Positions 6,918 through 16,432 of a stretch of 26,103 nt of DNA are shown in pieces. The stretch is from NCBI GenBank assembly GCA_964503595.1, contig CAZDAM010000047.1, positions 1 to 26,103 on the forward strand. Reading direction: 5' to 3'. The stretch is from CAZDAM01 sp964503595 (lineage in GTDB: Bacteria; Muiribacteriota; UBA6191). Position numbers and translations under genes: made by a program. The notes beneath the pieces are model-generated. The model was not told where the DNA came from. It saw only the letters and a program-made list of their open reading frames with translations, and searched no databases. Position 1 is the stretch's first letter; every line of letters starts with the position of its first letter.

Positions 6918-9900
6918 ATCTGATTCGTTTAACCATTGAACGCCCCGTAGCCATGAGTGTAGGGGTCATGCTGCTGACTCTGTTCGGTCTGGTCGGACTT
7001 GGTAACCTGCCAGTGCAGCTCACCCCGGATATTGAAACTCCCAAGATTCAGGTACAGACGATCTGGCCAGGAGCCAGTCCCTACGAGATTGAAAAGGATA
7101 TTCTGGAGCCTCAGGAACTGGTTCTGAAATCCCTGCGTGGGCTTGATCGGATGGATGCCACGGCCCGCAATGATGTCGGGATTCTTGAGCTTCGTTTTGA
7201 ATTGGGGACAGAGATTGATGAAGCCCTGCTTCGGGTCACCAACAAGCTGGGGGAAGTTCCAGGCTATCCCCAGAATGTCGAAAGACCGGTGATTTTAAGC
7301 AGTGGGGCGAATGCAGAGCCGATCATCTGGTCGGTGATTTCTGCCACCGAGGATGCTCCCCATCCTGTGGACTGGTATCAGACTTTTTTTGAAAATGATG
7401 TTCGTCCTCTGCTGGAAAGGGTGAAAGGCGTAGGTTCCCTGTTTACCGGCGGAGGCCGTCCTCTTCAGGTGGATGTCATTCTGGATCCGGAAAAACTGGC
7501 TCGTTATGATATGGGAATCATGGAGGTCCTGACCCGCTTCTCGGAAGTGAACCAGAATATTTCGGCCGGCCTTCTTCCCATGGACAAGAAAAAGGTGAGG
7601 GTCAGGACCCTGACCCGTTTTGAAAATCTGGAAGATCCTCTGGATGTTGTCATGCGTGATGACGGAGTCTCCAGGGTGCTTTTGAGGGATATTGCCGAGG
7701 TGACACTGGGACAGGCTCCGGCGGAGCAGAGGGTGATGCAGAACTTCCGCGACGTGATGGTGGTGGGATTTCGTAAGATTCCCGGCGCCAATGTCGTGGA
7801 TATGACCCATCGGGTACATGAGACGGTCAAAGATCTCAATGCAGGAATTCTGAAGGCTCATGGTCTGAAAATGGAAGTGGTTTTTGATCAGATGAGCTAT
7901 ATCGAGGGCTCGATTGAAAATGTTCAGAACAATATTTTCCTCGGGGGAACCCTGGCTGTTCTGGTCCTGTTTTTCTTCCTGAAAAGTGCGCGCCCAACGC
8001 TCACGATTTCTCTGGCCATTCCGATTTCAGCGATTGGAACCTTCCTGTTCCTTTGGCTGAGTGGACGCAATATCAATGTTGTCTCTCTGGCCGGAATCTC
8101 TTTTGCGGTGGGGATGCTGGTGGACAATGCGATTGTGGTTCTTGAGAATATCGATCGCTATCTGAAAAAGGGACTTCCGATTTTTGAAGCATGTGCCAGG
8201 GGAGCTGAAGAGGTTGTCGGAGCAGTGATTGCCAGTACTGCCACCACGGTTGCCGTGTTTCTTCCGATTATTTTCATGGAGGAAGAGGCAGGACAGCTCT
8301 TCAGGGATATTGCAATTGCGATTTCCTCGGCGATCGTCTTGAGTCTGATAGTCTCTGTTCTGGTAATTCCTTCTGTCATGCATGTGCTTTATTCCCGTGG
8401 CTCGACCATGAGTGACAGAAAACTCCCCACCGATGCCATCGGGGAAACCCTGGCTTCCATGCTGCTGAGCTTTTCTGATTTCACTCTGAAATCAGGGCTG
8501 AGGCAGATTGTGACCGTTCTGGGTTTCACGATTCTTTCCCTTGGGACCGTTATGGTTCTGATGCCCAAGGCAGAGTACCTCCCGCAGGGGAATATGAATT
8601 TTGTTCTGGGCATTCTGATTCCACCTCCTGGCTATACCGTGGAGAAAATGGAAGAAAGGGGAGATTTTGTCTTCGAGCAGGTCAAATCCCTGTTTGATGG
8701 GAGTAATTCTACTCTGCCCCAGATTGAATCTCTGTTTTATGTGGGATCTGATGAGTTCAATGTTTTTGGAGGCAGTGCCGTGGAAGGCCAGAATCCAGGG
8801 CCATTGGTGGGGTATTTCATGCAGGTCATGAATTCCATCCCCGATGTTTTCGGATTTGCGTTTCAGGCTTCCTTGTTTGCCTCGGATATGGGTGAGGGTC
8901 GTTCGGTCGAGGTGATTATCTCTTCGGATGACGCCATGAGAAATGTAGGTGTGGCGGGACAGCTTTTCGGCACGATCATGGGAGCGATTCCCGGATCCCA
9001 GATTCAGCCTTCTCCTTCTTTGGAAGTCTCTTATCCCGAGGCCAGTTTTCTGCCCAATCGCACAACTCTGACCGCCAATGGTCTCTCTGAACAGGAGCTT
9101 GGGGTCTGGGTGGATGTCATCATGGAGGGACGCAAGATTTCGGAATATTCTCCGGAAGGACAGAAGAAGATTGACATCATCGTTAGGGCTGACAAGCAGA
9201 AATTGAAGGCTCCGGAAGATATTCTGAAAACAACCATTGCCAACGCTCATGGACAACTGATCCGGATCGGAGATATCTCCAGCCTGGAATATGGGGCTGG
9301 CCTGAACCAGATTTCCCGCAGGGAAGGCAAGCGTACAATTCGTTTGATTGTGCAACCTCCGATTGAGGTGCCTTTGCAGGCTGCGATGGACACCATCCGG
9401 GGGATTCTTGAACCCATGTCCGAATCCGGCCAGTTTGAAGGGATGCTGGTGGAAGTCGGGGGGCAGGCCAGCAAGCTGGAACAAACCCTGGATTCAATGA
9501 AACTTCAGTTGGGACTGGCGGTTCTGATCACCTACCTTCTGCTGTCTGCCTTGATGGAATCCTACTTCTTTTCCCTGATCATCATGTTTTCTGTGCCTCT
9601 TTCTGCCGGAGGCGGTTTTGTTGGTCTCTGGCTGGTGAATGAGTTCATTGCTCCCCAGTCCTTTGACATCATTTCCATGCTTGGATTTGTCATTCTGGTG
9701 GGAACTGTGGTGAACAATGCGATTCTGATCGTTTATCAGTCCCTTCAGAATGTCAGGAAAGAAGGGATGGGTGGTCTGGAAGCCATTCAGGAGGCTCTGC
9801 GTACTCGGATCAAGCCGATTTTCATGTCCACGATGACTTCCGTATTGGGCCTTGCTCCCATGGTTTTTGCAACTGGGGCAGGATCTGAGCTTTATCGGGG

Positions 9901-10048
9901 GATTGGTTCTGTTGTTCTGGGAGGGCTCTTGCTGGCAACGGTCTTTTCCGTAATTGTAATTCCGGCGATGACGGCTCTTTGTATCCGGGCTGCGGTCCAC
10001 TCAAGAGATCGGGCTGAAGAGAACCGTCAGAAAGGTGCCTTAGGCTGA
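6914..10048 (+). CDS. RND-family inner-membrane efflux transporter
   Basis: 1044 residues, the usual RND length, with two homologous halves. Residues about 12-32 form TM1 after the short cytoplasmic start IRLTIERPVA. The first half carries PISAIGTFLF and the TM4 signature FAVGMLVDNAIVVLENI, with the proton-relay Asp404 followed by Asn405. The second half has GTVVNNAILIVYQ, with Asn934/Asn935. Large periplasmic porter loops lie between TM1-2 and TM7-8. Sequence is closer to HAE1/drug-type pumps than to CzcA-type metal pumps, but the substrate cannot be told. It uses proton motive force with the adaptor upstream. Its 3' end overlaps the convergent MORN gene by 22 bases. Confidence 0.9.
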   Translation: MNLIRLTIERPVAMSVGVMLLTLFGLVGLGNLPVQLTPDIETPKIQVQTIWPGASPYEIEKDILEPQELVLKSLRGLDRMDATARNDVGILELRFELGTEIDEALLRVTNKLGEVPGYPQNVERPVILSSGANAEPIIWSVISATEDAPHPVDWYQTFFENDVRPLLERVKGVGSLFTGGGRPLQVDVILDPEKLARYDMGIMEVLTRFSEVNQNISAGLLPMDKKKVRVRTLTRFENLEDPLDVVMRDDGVSRVLLRDIAEVTLGQAPAEQRVMQNFRDVMVVGFRKIPGANVVDMTHRVHETVKDLNAGILKAHGLKMEVVFDQMSYIEGSIENVQNNIFLGGTLAVLVLFFFLKSARPTLTISLAIPISAIGTFLFLWLSGRNINVVSLAGISFAVGMLVDNAIVVLENIDRYLKKGLPIFEACARGAEEVVGAVIASTATTVAVFLPIIFMEEEAGQLFRDIAIAISSAIVLSLIVSVLVIPSVMHVLYSRGSTMSDRKLPTDAIGETLASMLLSFSDFTLKSGLRQIVTVLGFTILSLGTVMVLMPKAEYLPQGNMNFVLGILIPPPGYTVEKMEERGDFVFEQVKSLFDGSNSTLPQIESLFYVGSDEFNVFGGSAVEGQNPGPLVGYFMQVMNSIPDVFGFAFQASLFASDMGEGRSVEVIISSDDAMRNVGVAGQLFGTIMGAIPGSQIQPSPSLEVSYPEASFLPNRTTLTANGLSEQELGVWVDVIMEGRKISEYSPEGQKKIDIIVRADKQKLKAPEDILKTTIANAHGQLIRIGDISSLEYGAGLNQISRREGKRTIRLIVQPPIEVPLQAAMDTIRGILEPMSESGQFEGMLVEVGGQASKLEQTLDSMKLQLGLAVLITYLLLSALMESYFFSLIIMFSVPLSAGGGFVGLWLVNEFIAPQSFDIISMLGFVILVGTVVNNAILIVYQSLQNVRKEGMGGLEAIQEALRTRIKPIFMSTMTSVLGLAPMVFATGAGSELYRGIGSVVLGGLLLATVFSVIVIPAMTALCIRAAVHSRDRAEENRQKGALG

Positions 10049-11031
10049 TTGAATCTTTCGATCCCGACCGGGTTCAGCTCGATGCTGTCCCCGGTGCGGG
10101 TTTGAAAAAAGGAGCCGCTCCAGCTTCCGGGGATTTTTTTCCCGGAAGGAAGGACCAGCTCTCCCTGTCCTTGGTTCATTCCGTTGAACTTTCCCTCAAG
10201 ACGAATGCCATAGGGTAACTGATGACTCCCCTGAATGAGGATGCCGTCCCTGAATTGACCTCGGACTTCTCCGGCTGATCCACTGCATGAGGCTTCGCCA
10301 TTCAGAACATTGTCCCGAAACTGTCCAAAACAGCTGGAGTCCATGGTTTCGAGTCTTCCCTGTCCGCTGCGGTAACCCCGCTTCATTTCTCCGATATATA
10401 TTTCATGGAGGGATGCTGTCTGAAAATGGATATTTCCATGAGGTTTCCCTTCAAAAAACTGTCCTGTAAGGACATCACCGGATTTTTTGAACAGTTGACC
10501 TGAGCCCTGGGGGAGACCGCTTTGAAACTGACCGCGATAAACATCCCCATTGGCATAGCTGAGAATTCCCTGGCCTTCCATGATGTCCTTGAGAAACTGC
10601 CCTTCATAGTGATCGCCCGGGGCATTGTCCATTTTTCCTGAACCATTCAGATAGCCGTGAGTGAAATATCCCTGAAGAGTCTGGCCTTTCAGAGGATAAT
10701 GGCGCAAGCCTTCCGAGAAGGCCCAGCCATCAAAGCGGCCGTGATGAGTGAAGAGATTCTTCAGATTCAGTTTGCAGATCTGGGTGGCTCTGCCTTTGAG
10801 AATCAGTCCTTCAAATTCAAAATCATACTCCTGATTCTGAATCTGGATTCTGCCGGAAAGGCGGCTCCAGCCGGAAACTCTCCCTCCAATACAGTTTCCC
10901 TCATGATTCAGGGAAAGAACTTTTTGAACAGGATGGGGAAAAACCAGCTCACAGTCCTTTTGTGTGCTGATGAAGGATTCTTCCGCCCCCAAAATACCCG
11001 TAAGAATCAGAAAAAAAGGAAAGGTCCTCAC
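10027..11031 (-). CDS. Secreted MORN-repeat protein
   Basis: 334 residues from a GTG start (11031-11029) that overlaps the stop of the DUF1501 gene as GTGA. A signal peptide (MRTFPFFLILTGILGA) is followed by an unassigned N-terminal domain of about 80 residues. Then come about eight MORN-type units of the YxGxFxxGxxxGxG kind: LQGYFTHGYLNGSG, YEGQFLKDIMEGQG, YRGQFQSGLPQGSG, LTGQFFEGKPHG, YIGEMKRGYRSGQG, CFGQFRDNVLNGEA, VRGQFRDGIL and LEGKFNGMNQGQG. MORN arrays form an elongated beta-meander used for protein or lipid contact. Export to the envelope and coupling to DUF1800/DUF1501 suggest a surface scaffold. It is the last gene of the operon and converges on the RND gene. Confidence 0.82.
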   Translation of the reverse strand: MRTFPFFLILTGILGAEESFISTQKDCELVFPHPVQKVLSLNHEGNCIGGRVSGWSRLSGRIQIQNQEYDFEFEGLILKGRATQICKLNLKNLFTHHGRFDGWAFSEGLRHYPLKGQTLQGYFTHGYLNGSGKMDNAPGDHYEGQFLKDIMEGQGILSYANGDVYRGQFQSGLPQGSGQLFKKSGDVLTGQFFEGKPHGNIHFQTASLHEIYIGEMKRGYRSGQGRLETMDSSCFGQFRDNVLNGEASCSGSAGEVRGQFRDGILIQGSHQLPYGIRLEGKFNGMNQGQGELVLPSGKKIPGSWSGSFFQTRTGDSIELNPVGIERFNQPKAPF

Positions 11032-12512
11032 AGGAAACCCAGAACCGCGTTGTTCTCAAGCCTCTGGGCCAGTTCATGTTCTGGAGTGGGGAGAATCTGA
11101 CTGGTCAGTGAGTCTTCACCAGAAGCCCAGCGGACGAGGCATCTTAAAATCTGGTGCAGGCCGGTTCGGCCCAGGATATCCTGATTGTACTGATCCATCA
11201 GGGCGACTTCTTCGCTGGGAAAAGGGATTCCATAGAAACCACCATTTACAGGGTGACCCAAAAGAATCATGGCATTCCCACGCCCGTGATCGGTGCCGTT
11301 GTCTCCATTGGAACGAAGTTGTCGTCCGAACTCTCCGCCGATCATGATAATCAATCGATCCAGGCTTGATGGCATATCTCTTTGCAGAAGACTGTAAAGA
11401 GTATGAAGTCCACGATTCTGGCCAAAAAGATCTTCGAACTGGGCATCAATCCCCCTGCCATCATCAATCTGAAGCTTATGGGAGTCCCAGCCACCGTAGT
11501 TTGCTTCGATCACATTGAAGTCAAAGCCGGGGAGATCCTTGCAGGCAAAGGCGTACCAGGCATTGAGAAGCTGGCGGGCAAAGTCGGTACGATGAAGCCT
11601 TTCCTCTCCGCTCAGAAGACGAGTGAATTCAGGGGGGCGGCGGGCATCCTGAGAGTCCGGGTCAAAGCCGAGGGGTGTGATTTCCTGACTGAGCCTTCGC
11701 ACGACCGAATCCCCCAGAAGGCGCTTGGTGGACTCCGTGTCAAAAAAACGGCGGTAGGGGCTTTGGATTCCGACTTTGGGGTTTGTGACGGAGTAGTAAT
11801 GCTGAAGGGCCCGATAGAGTCCCTTGGAAGGTTCCAGATAGTGCTCGCTTTCAAACCAGGAGGGATCAAAGTAAAAGGCCAGGTTTTCCATGTCCGGGGC
11901 TGAGATGACATGGGCATTGTCATGATCCAGAGGTTTGCTGGGGTGGCGGCCATTGGCAAAAAGAGAAGGAGCTCCTCGGACTGAGACGAGCTTTCGATTC
12001 ATGACCTGGGAAAGAACTCCCCCCCATCCGGGGCGTGAAACATCATGGGGAGAATAGGATGGATCGCCGCTTTCCCAGACAATCTGGGCATGGTGATGAT
12101 CACGGGAATCCGTACCGATCACGTTAAAGATGATGGCGGCATGGCCATTTTCAAGCATGGATTTGAGCCAGCCCGCCCGTTTCAGAATCCCAAATACGAC
12201 ACCGGAGATTTCCAGGGCATCGTAATTGACCTGAAAATAGTTGAGGGCTTCGGTCTGATTGCCCTCGGTGATCCGAAACACTGAAGCCCTGGATCTCCAG
12301 AAACTCTGGGAATAGGTGTCGTTTGAGGCTGCAAGGCCAGGGGGAAGGGGAACCATCAGGTGACGGAAATCCGGACCTCCTTCGAGCATGATGTGCATAA
12401 GGGTACGGTTGAAGAGATCCGGGAAGCCGGCGGCATGAAGGGAGGGGGGGAAGGCCGAAAGGCTCAGAAAACCTCCCAGTCCTTTGAGAAACTGGCGACG
12501 GGTGGGGCTCAT
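11028..12512 (-). CDS. DUF1501 family protein, Tat-exported
   Basis: 494 residues. The N-terminus is a twin-arginine signal (TRRQFLKGLGGFLSLSAF) ending near a LHA cleavage site, so the protein is probably exported folded. The C-terminal half has the DUF1501 signature GGEFGRQLRSNGDNGTDHG followed by AMILLGHPVNGGFYG. The family has an alkaline phosphatase/sulfatase-like fold and is typically found next to DUF1800 genes; its activity is not established. The DNAHV, TDSRDHHH and GTDHG segments offer possible metal ligands. Its ATG overlaps the DUF1800 stop (ATGA) and its stop overlaps the MORN start, so all three are translationally coupled. Confidence 0.88.
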   Translation of the reverse strand: MSPTRRQFLKGLGGFLSLSAFPPSLHAAGFPDLFNRTLMHIMLEGGPDFRHLMVPLPPGLAASNDTYSQSFWRSRASVFRITEGNQTEALNYFQVNYDALEISGVVFGILKRAGWLKSMLENGHAAIIFNVIGTDSRDHHHAQIVWESGDPSYSPHDVSRPGWGGVLSQVMNRKLVSVRGAPSLFANGRHPSKPLDHDNAHVISAPDMENLAFYFDPSWFESEHYLEPSKGLYRALQHYYSVTNPKVGIQSPYRRFFDTESTKRLLGDSVVRRLSQEITPLGFDPDSQDARRPPEFTRLLSGEERLHRTDFARQLLNAWYAFACKDLPGFDFNVIEANYGGWDSHKLQIDDGRGIDAQFEDLFGQNRGLHTLYSLLQRDMPSSLDRLIIMIGGEFGRQLRSNGDNGTDHGRGNAMILLGHPVNGGFYGIPFPSEEVALMDQYNQDILGRTGLHQILRCLVRWASGEDSLTSQILPTPEHELAQRLENNAVLGFL

Positions 12513-15199
12513 TTCAATCCCTCCAGAGCAAAAAACCAGGGTGTCATGGCAATGAAATTCAAGGCCATGCCGATGCGTTGATTGACGGCTCTCTGATTGC
12601 GTGAGTCGCAGTTTTCACAGTACCAGGGCACATCCGGATTCCCCAGAAGATCCAGTACACCACGTGAGAGATCAAGATAGGTTTGATGAGCAGGGTGAGC
12701 AAGATCCTCAATCTGTTCCTGTGTGTAGATCAGATCGGGAGAATCGGGGCTTACGGTACGGCTGAAGTCTTCCCGTCGGTTGAGAAGGGCGTAGACCTGG
12801 GCTCTTTCCACGGTGCCGAAATGCCTGAGGTCATCAGCGATCAGGTAGTTCCAAAGCCATTCGGCGACATGAACAACCGGATAGGTACCGTCGGCAGCCC
12901 TGGGAATGAGAGCGGAAAAGTCACGGCGCCACTCTGTCTGGTTATAGGTGTCACCCAGCTTGTTGCTGGTCCAGGGATTGGCAACCAGGTAATCATGGTG
13001 GTTACGCATCACGGCTCCGCTTAGAGAAGCTTCCTGGCCGGTCTGACCACCAAACACGTCATGGGATGGGGCAAAGACCTGTACGCCTTCATCTTCCAGA
13101 AACCAGACGACAGAAAGCAGCCGATCCCAGCGGGAAGCCCCGGGGGCAAGGCTCAGATTGAAATAGCGCACAACCCGTTCAATGGTATGAAAGTACTTGA
13201 TGCGCTCCGGACGGTGAAATAGGGGAGATGCAGCATAGGACTGCAAGAAGCGAATCAGGTTTTTGGTTGGCATGGAAGCCCAGGCCTGACGGATCGTCTC
13301 TTCGGTTTGTGGATCCGGAGCATCTTCGACAAACATGCGGATCAGATTGACTGGAAGGTTGTGGAGGGATTCCGGATGCAGAATCGAGGTTTCGGCCAGA
13401 AGGTGGATTTTGTCGGAAGCGTTGTTCCCGGATATGGTGGCACCCAGAATTTCAAGATCGGCGGTGTGGTGAGTTTCCGCCGGGTAGGAAATGGAGTAGT
13501 CCAGATGAAAATCACCGGTGACGGGCATTCCGCTCAGAGCTCGGGCAGTGCCTCTGACCGTGACGTCCTCGTGATACATCTGGCACTGCTTGTCCAGAGG
13601 GTGGACGAGATAATTTCCAATTGAAGGGGCGTTCTGGCAGGCTTCTTCATCTGTCCCGAGAATGCCAAAGAATAGTTGGTGAAACTCCCGGGCAAAGTCC
13701 TCATTGCCCCGGAAAACTCCGTTTCTGAACTCATTGCGCCTATGGTTGTACTGAACGGCAATCGCAGCGGAAACCGCAGCATCGGCCATGATCTGCTGGT
13801 ATGGCTTGCCTTCGATATGGCCGGCGAGAATGGTGTCATAGTAATCCAGAATCTGAGCTCTGCCCACGCCGACATTGCGGTTTACGGACATGTGGTAATT
13901 GGTCTCCATCATACCCAGCCAGTGCAGGAATGGATTCAGTCCCGAAGCCAGGGCTGCGGCACACCAGGTGTAGGGGGCGGCATTCCAGTCTGTCAGGGCA
14001 AAATAGCGGCGATGGGTTGCTGTGACCGGGTTTTCAGAAGCTTCTGAAGAAAGGAATTCAGAGAGCTTTCTCAGGCTTGCCGAGGCAAAAACCTGATCCA
14101 TGCGATCGTAGTCGGCGGAGGGGCTTAAGCGGGGGTTGACGGGACGGGGACTGAGTATTTCAGCTACGGCGTTCAGGGGTTTCATACCGGCCCAGCGCTG
14201 AATCTGGGCTTCGCTTGCCGGGCCTCCGAAGGCAAAGGCATGAAGAATCTGCCGGATCCGGGTTTCATTCCATGCCTCCTGAGCAATTTCCGGAAAAGGA
14301 GGTGGCGAAGTCTGATCGAAGGATTCCACATAGAAAACAGAGTGAAAAGTCTGGGCCAAGCGAGTTTGCGAAGTGTCCAGGATTCCGTTCAGCAGTTCAA
14401 TTTCGCATTCGGCCTGAAGAGGATACTGAAAGGTGGGTTCAAGAGTCAGAAGCGTGCCAGAAAGTCTTTGAGTATGGGCTATGCTTTCCTGATTGCAGAA
14501 AATACGGGTCTGCGCCTCCAGAGAAGCTGGCAGAAGGGGACGATCCCACTGGATCTGAATTGCCTGGGTGGCCCCGATTCCGGTTTCCCGGTCTCCGGGA
14601 TTGAGATTGGTGATATTGGGGCCTGACAGGTGTTCGGTTCCCGAGAAATTTTCCAGGCGAAACGGCAAAGAAACCGTCTCAAACTTTTCCTGATTGGGAA
14701 GTGTGGCAACAAGGACCAGGCGGGTATTCTCCAGGTTACGCCTCAAATCCTTCAGGGACTCCCAGATCACGGAATATGCTCCAGGAAGAAGGTTTTCGAG
14801 ATTCCCGCGGATGTTTTCCGTGGGCTGAAAATGGCGGCCATCATCAGAAGAGAATTTGAAACTGATATTCAGGGGTTCCGTACTTTGAAGGGTGAAGTGA
14901 ATGGAGATGTCTCCCTGATTTCCTTCGGCATAGAGGCTTGATGCAGGCCCAAGATAGATCCAGTAGGCCTGAGTGGTTTTCAGGGAATTCAATGGGGCGA
15001 AGCCACGCAGATGGAAGAGGTTCTTTCTGTCCCAGACTTTCCATTCCCGGTTCTCCCAGCCCAGGATTCTTTCAATTCCAGGTTGCCCGGTAACATAATC
15101 GGACAGGTTTTCTGCCGGAGCCGGAATATTGTTCCAGCCAGGCTGAAGACCAATCACTGTTTGGTATAAAAACAGGAACAGAGCCAGCTGTCTTAGCAT
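12509..15199 (-). CDS. DUF1800 family secreted protein with N-terminal Ig-like domain
   Basis: 896 residues. A signal peptide (MLRQLALFLFLYQTVIG) is followed by a domain opening PGWNNIPAP and ending AYWIYLG, the pattern of a common surface 'GWN...GYWIY' module. A Big_5/SbsA-like Ig domain comes next (about 195-292, NLNPGDRETGIG...IQIQWDRPL). DUF1800 begins near ILHAFAFGGP (about 318) and includes FAREFHQLFFGILG, VTVRGTARALSGMPV and VWFLEDEGVQVFAP...GGQTG. DUF1800 proteins co-occur with DUF1501 in many diderm lineages, with unknown function; export and the modules point to the cell surface. First gene of the operon. A TACAAT box (15233-15238) upstream could be its -10, but I see no good -35. 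Confidence 0.85.
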   Translation of the reverse strand: MLRQLALFLFLYQTVIGLQPGWNNIPAPAENLSDYVTGQPGIERILGWENREWKVWDRKNLFHLRGFAPLNSLKTTQAYWIYLGPASSLYAEGNQGDISIHFTLQSTEPLNISFKFSSDDGRHFQPTENIRGNLENLLPGAYSVIWESLKDLRRNLENTRLVLVATLPNQEKFETVSLPFRLENFSGTEHLSGPNITNLNPGDRETGIGATQAIQIQWDRPLLPASLEAQTRIFCNQESIAHTQRLSGTLLTLEPTFQYPLQAECEIELLNGILDTSQTRLAQTFHSVFYVESFDQTSPPPFPEIAQEAWNETRIRQILHAFAFGGPASEAQIQRWAGMKPLNAVAEILSPRPVNPRLSPSADYDRMDQVFASASLRKLSEFLSSEASENPVTATHRRYFALTDWNAAPYTWCAAALASGLNPFLHWLGMMETNYHMSVNRNVGVGRAQILDYYDTILAGHIEGKPYQQIMADAAVSAAIAVQYNHRRNEFRNGVFRGNEDFAREFHQLFFGILGTDEEACQNAPSIGNYLVHPLDKQCQMYHEDVTVRGTARALSGMPVTGDFHLDYSISYPAETHHTADLEILGATISGNNASDKIHLLAETSILHPESLHNLPVNLIRMFVEDAPDPQTEETIRQAWASMPTKNLIRFLQSYAASPLFHRPERIKYFHTIERVVRYFNLSLAPGASRWDRLLSVVWFLEDEGVQVFAPSHDVFGGQTGQEASLSGAVMRNHHDYLVANPWTSNKLGDTYNQTEWRRDFSALIPRAADGTYPVVHVAEWLWNYLIADDLRHFGTVERAQVYALLNRREDFSRTVSPDSPDLIYTQEQIEDLAHPAHQTYLDLSRGVLDLLGNPDVPWYCENCDSRNQRAVNQRIGMALNFIAMTPWFFALEGLK

Positions 15200-15297
15200 G
15201 AAAACCCGCTTTTGAGAAGAAATATGCTTTCTATTGTAGCAGGAATTTTCTTAAGGTTTTGGTCTTCAGAAAAAGATCTGAGAGAAGAGAAATAAAA

Positions 15298-15330
15298 TCT
15301 GTCAAGCCCCTATTTTTGGAGGTGAGGGCT
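15298..15330 (-). terminator. Weak hairpin at the 3' end of trhO
   Basis: On the - strand an AAGCCC arm just before the TrhO stop pairs with GGGCTT just after it, with a loop containing the stop codon. The following bases are only moderately T-rich, so this is a weak terminator candidate. Confidence 0.25.
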
Positions 15331-16365
15331 TCCGGGCAAGTCGCTTACGTAGTGGCCCTGGGTCCTGCAGCGGCGTTTTTCCTGGGGCAGGCTTTCCTTT
15401 TCTTCAGGACTAAGGAGGTTGTATTCCCGGCATTCCGAAGAGCAGTGCCCTTTCAGGATCTGATCGCACTTGGGACAGGTGATAAAAAGCAGATGGCACT
15501 CATCATTGGCGCAGTTGGTCTGCATGTCTGAACTGCTGCCACAGATATGGCAGCGGCTGATGACATCTTCCGTAACCCGCTCTCCGAGACGATCGTCAAA
15601 AACAAAATTCTTGCCCTTGAAACGAATCGGAAGATTTTCTTCCTTTGCCTGGCGTACGTAGTCGATGATGCCGCCATGAAGCTGATAGACCTTTTCAAAG
15701 CCCTTGGATTTCATCCAGGCACTGGCTTTCTCACAACGGATTCCACCGGTGCAGTAAAGCAGAAGTTTTTTGTCTTTCTGTTCTTCAAGCATTTCCGGAA
15801 CCATCTGCAACTCATCGCGAAAGGTTGCAACAGGCGGACAGAGAGCTCCTTCAAAATGGCCGACTTCGGATTCATAGCAATTCCGCATATCCACAATGAC
15901 AGCATCGGGATCATCCATTAAGAGGTTCCATTCTCTGGCACTGAGATGGGTGCCGACCAGAGAGGGGTCAAAGCTGCCGTCTTTAAGTCCGTCGGCGACG
16001 ATTTGGGATTTGACCTTGATGATGAGTTTCCAGAAAGCGAGTGGGTCGTCCTGAACGGCCCGTTTGATGGGCATGTCAGATAGACCTGGAAGGGCATGCA
16101 TGATGCGGCTTAGTTCCTCAACCTGATCTTCTGGAATACTCAGCTGGGCATTGATGCCTTCAAAAGCCAGGTAAATCCGGCCAAAAACCCTCAGATCAGC
16201 AAAGGACTGAAAAAGCTCATCCCTCAGGGCCGCGGGATCCACAAAGCGGGTATAGGAATAAAAGGTCAGGACGGCGCGCGGTGTGGTTTCGGCCTGAAGC
16301 ATCTTAAGGGCTTCTTCACGGTTTAGACGGTTTCTCAGATCGGTTTTCTGGCGGTTGGTTTCCAT
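15310..16365 (-). CDS. trhO: tRNA uridine(34) hydroxylase TrhO (rhodanese-related)
   Basis: 351 residues from the ATG at 16365; an upstream in-frame ATG at 16449 would add 28 residues not present in relatives, and an AAGGAA site lies ahead of 16365. It is collinear with E. coli YceA/TrhO: N-terminal domain (VFGRIYLAFEGINAQLS), rhodanese domain with VDMRNCYESEVGHFEGA and the active-site loop YCTGGIRCEKASAWMK (Cys205), then a zinc-binding C-terminus (CHICG, NCANDECHLLFITCPKC, CSSEC). TrhO oxygenates U34 of tRNAs to 5-hydroxyuridine, which leads to mo5U/cmo5U. Single gene, divergent from the patatin gene with 67 bases between starts. Confidence 0.93.
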   Translation of the reverse strand: METNRQKTDLRNRLNREEALKMLQAETTPRAVLTFYSYTRFVDPAALRDELFQSFADLRVFGRIYLAFEGINAQLSIPEDQVEELSRIMHALPGLSDMPIKRAVQDDPLAFWKLIIKVKSQIVADGLKDGSFDPSLVGTHLSAREWNLLMDDPDAVIVDMRNCYESEVGHFEGALCPPVATFRDELQMVPEMLEEQKDKKLLLYCTGGIRCEKASAWMKSKGFEKVYQLHGGIIDYVRQAKEENLPIRFKGKNFVFDDRLGERVTEDVISRCHICGSSSDMQTNCANDECHLLFITCPKCDQILKGHCSSECREYNLLSPEEKESLPQEKRRCRTQGHYVSDLPGSPHLQK

Positions 16366-16432
16366 AAGGATATTTTGTTCCTTCTTCCTGCTAACAATCA
16401 AGGAAATCCGTACAAATGCCGACTTTTCTAGC

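Noticed and set aside
8492..9484. A 330-codon - strand ORF opposite the RND gene
   Set aside because: Antisense shadow of conserved transporter sequence with no motif or ribosome site.
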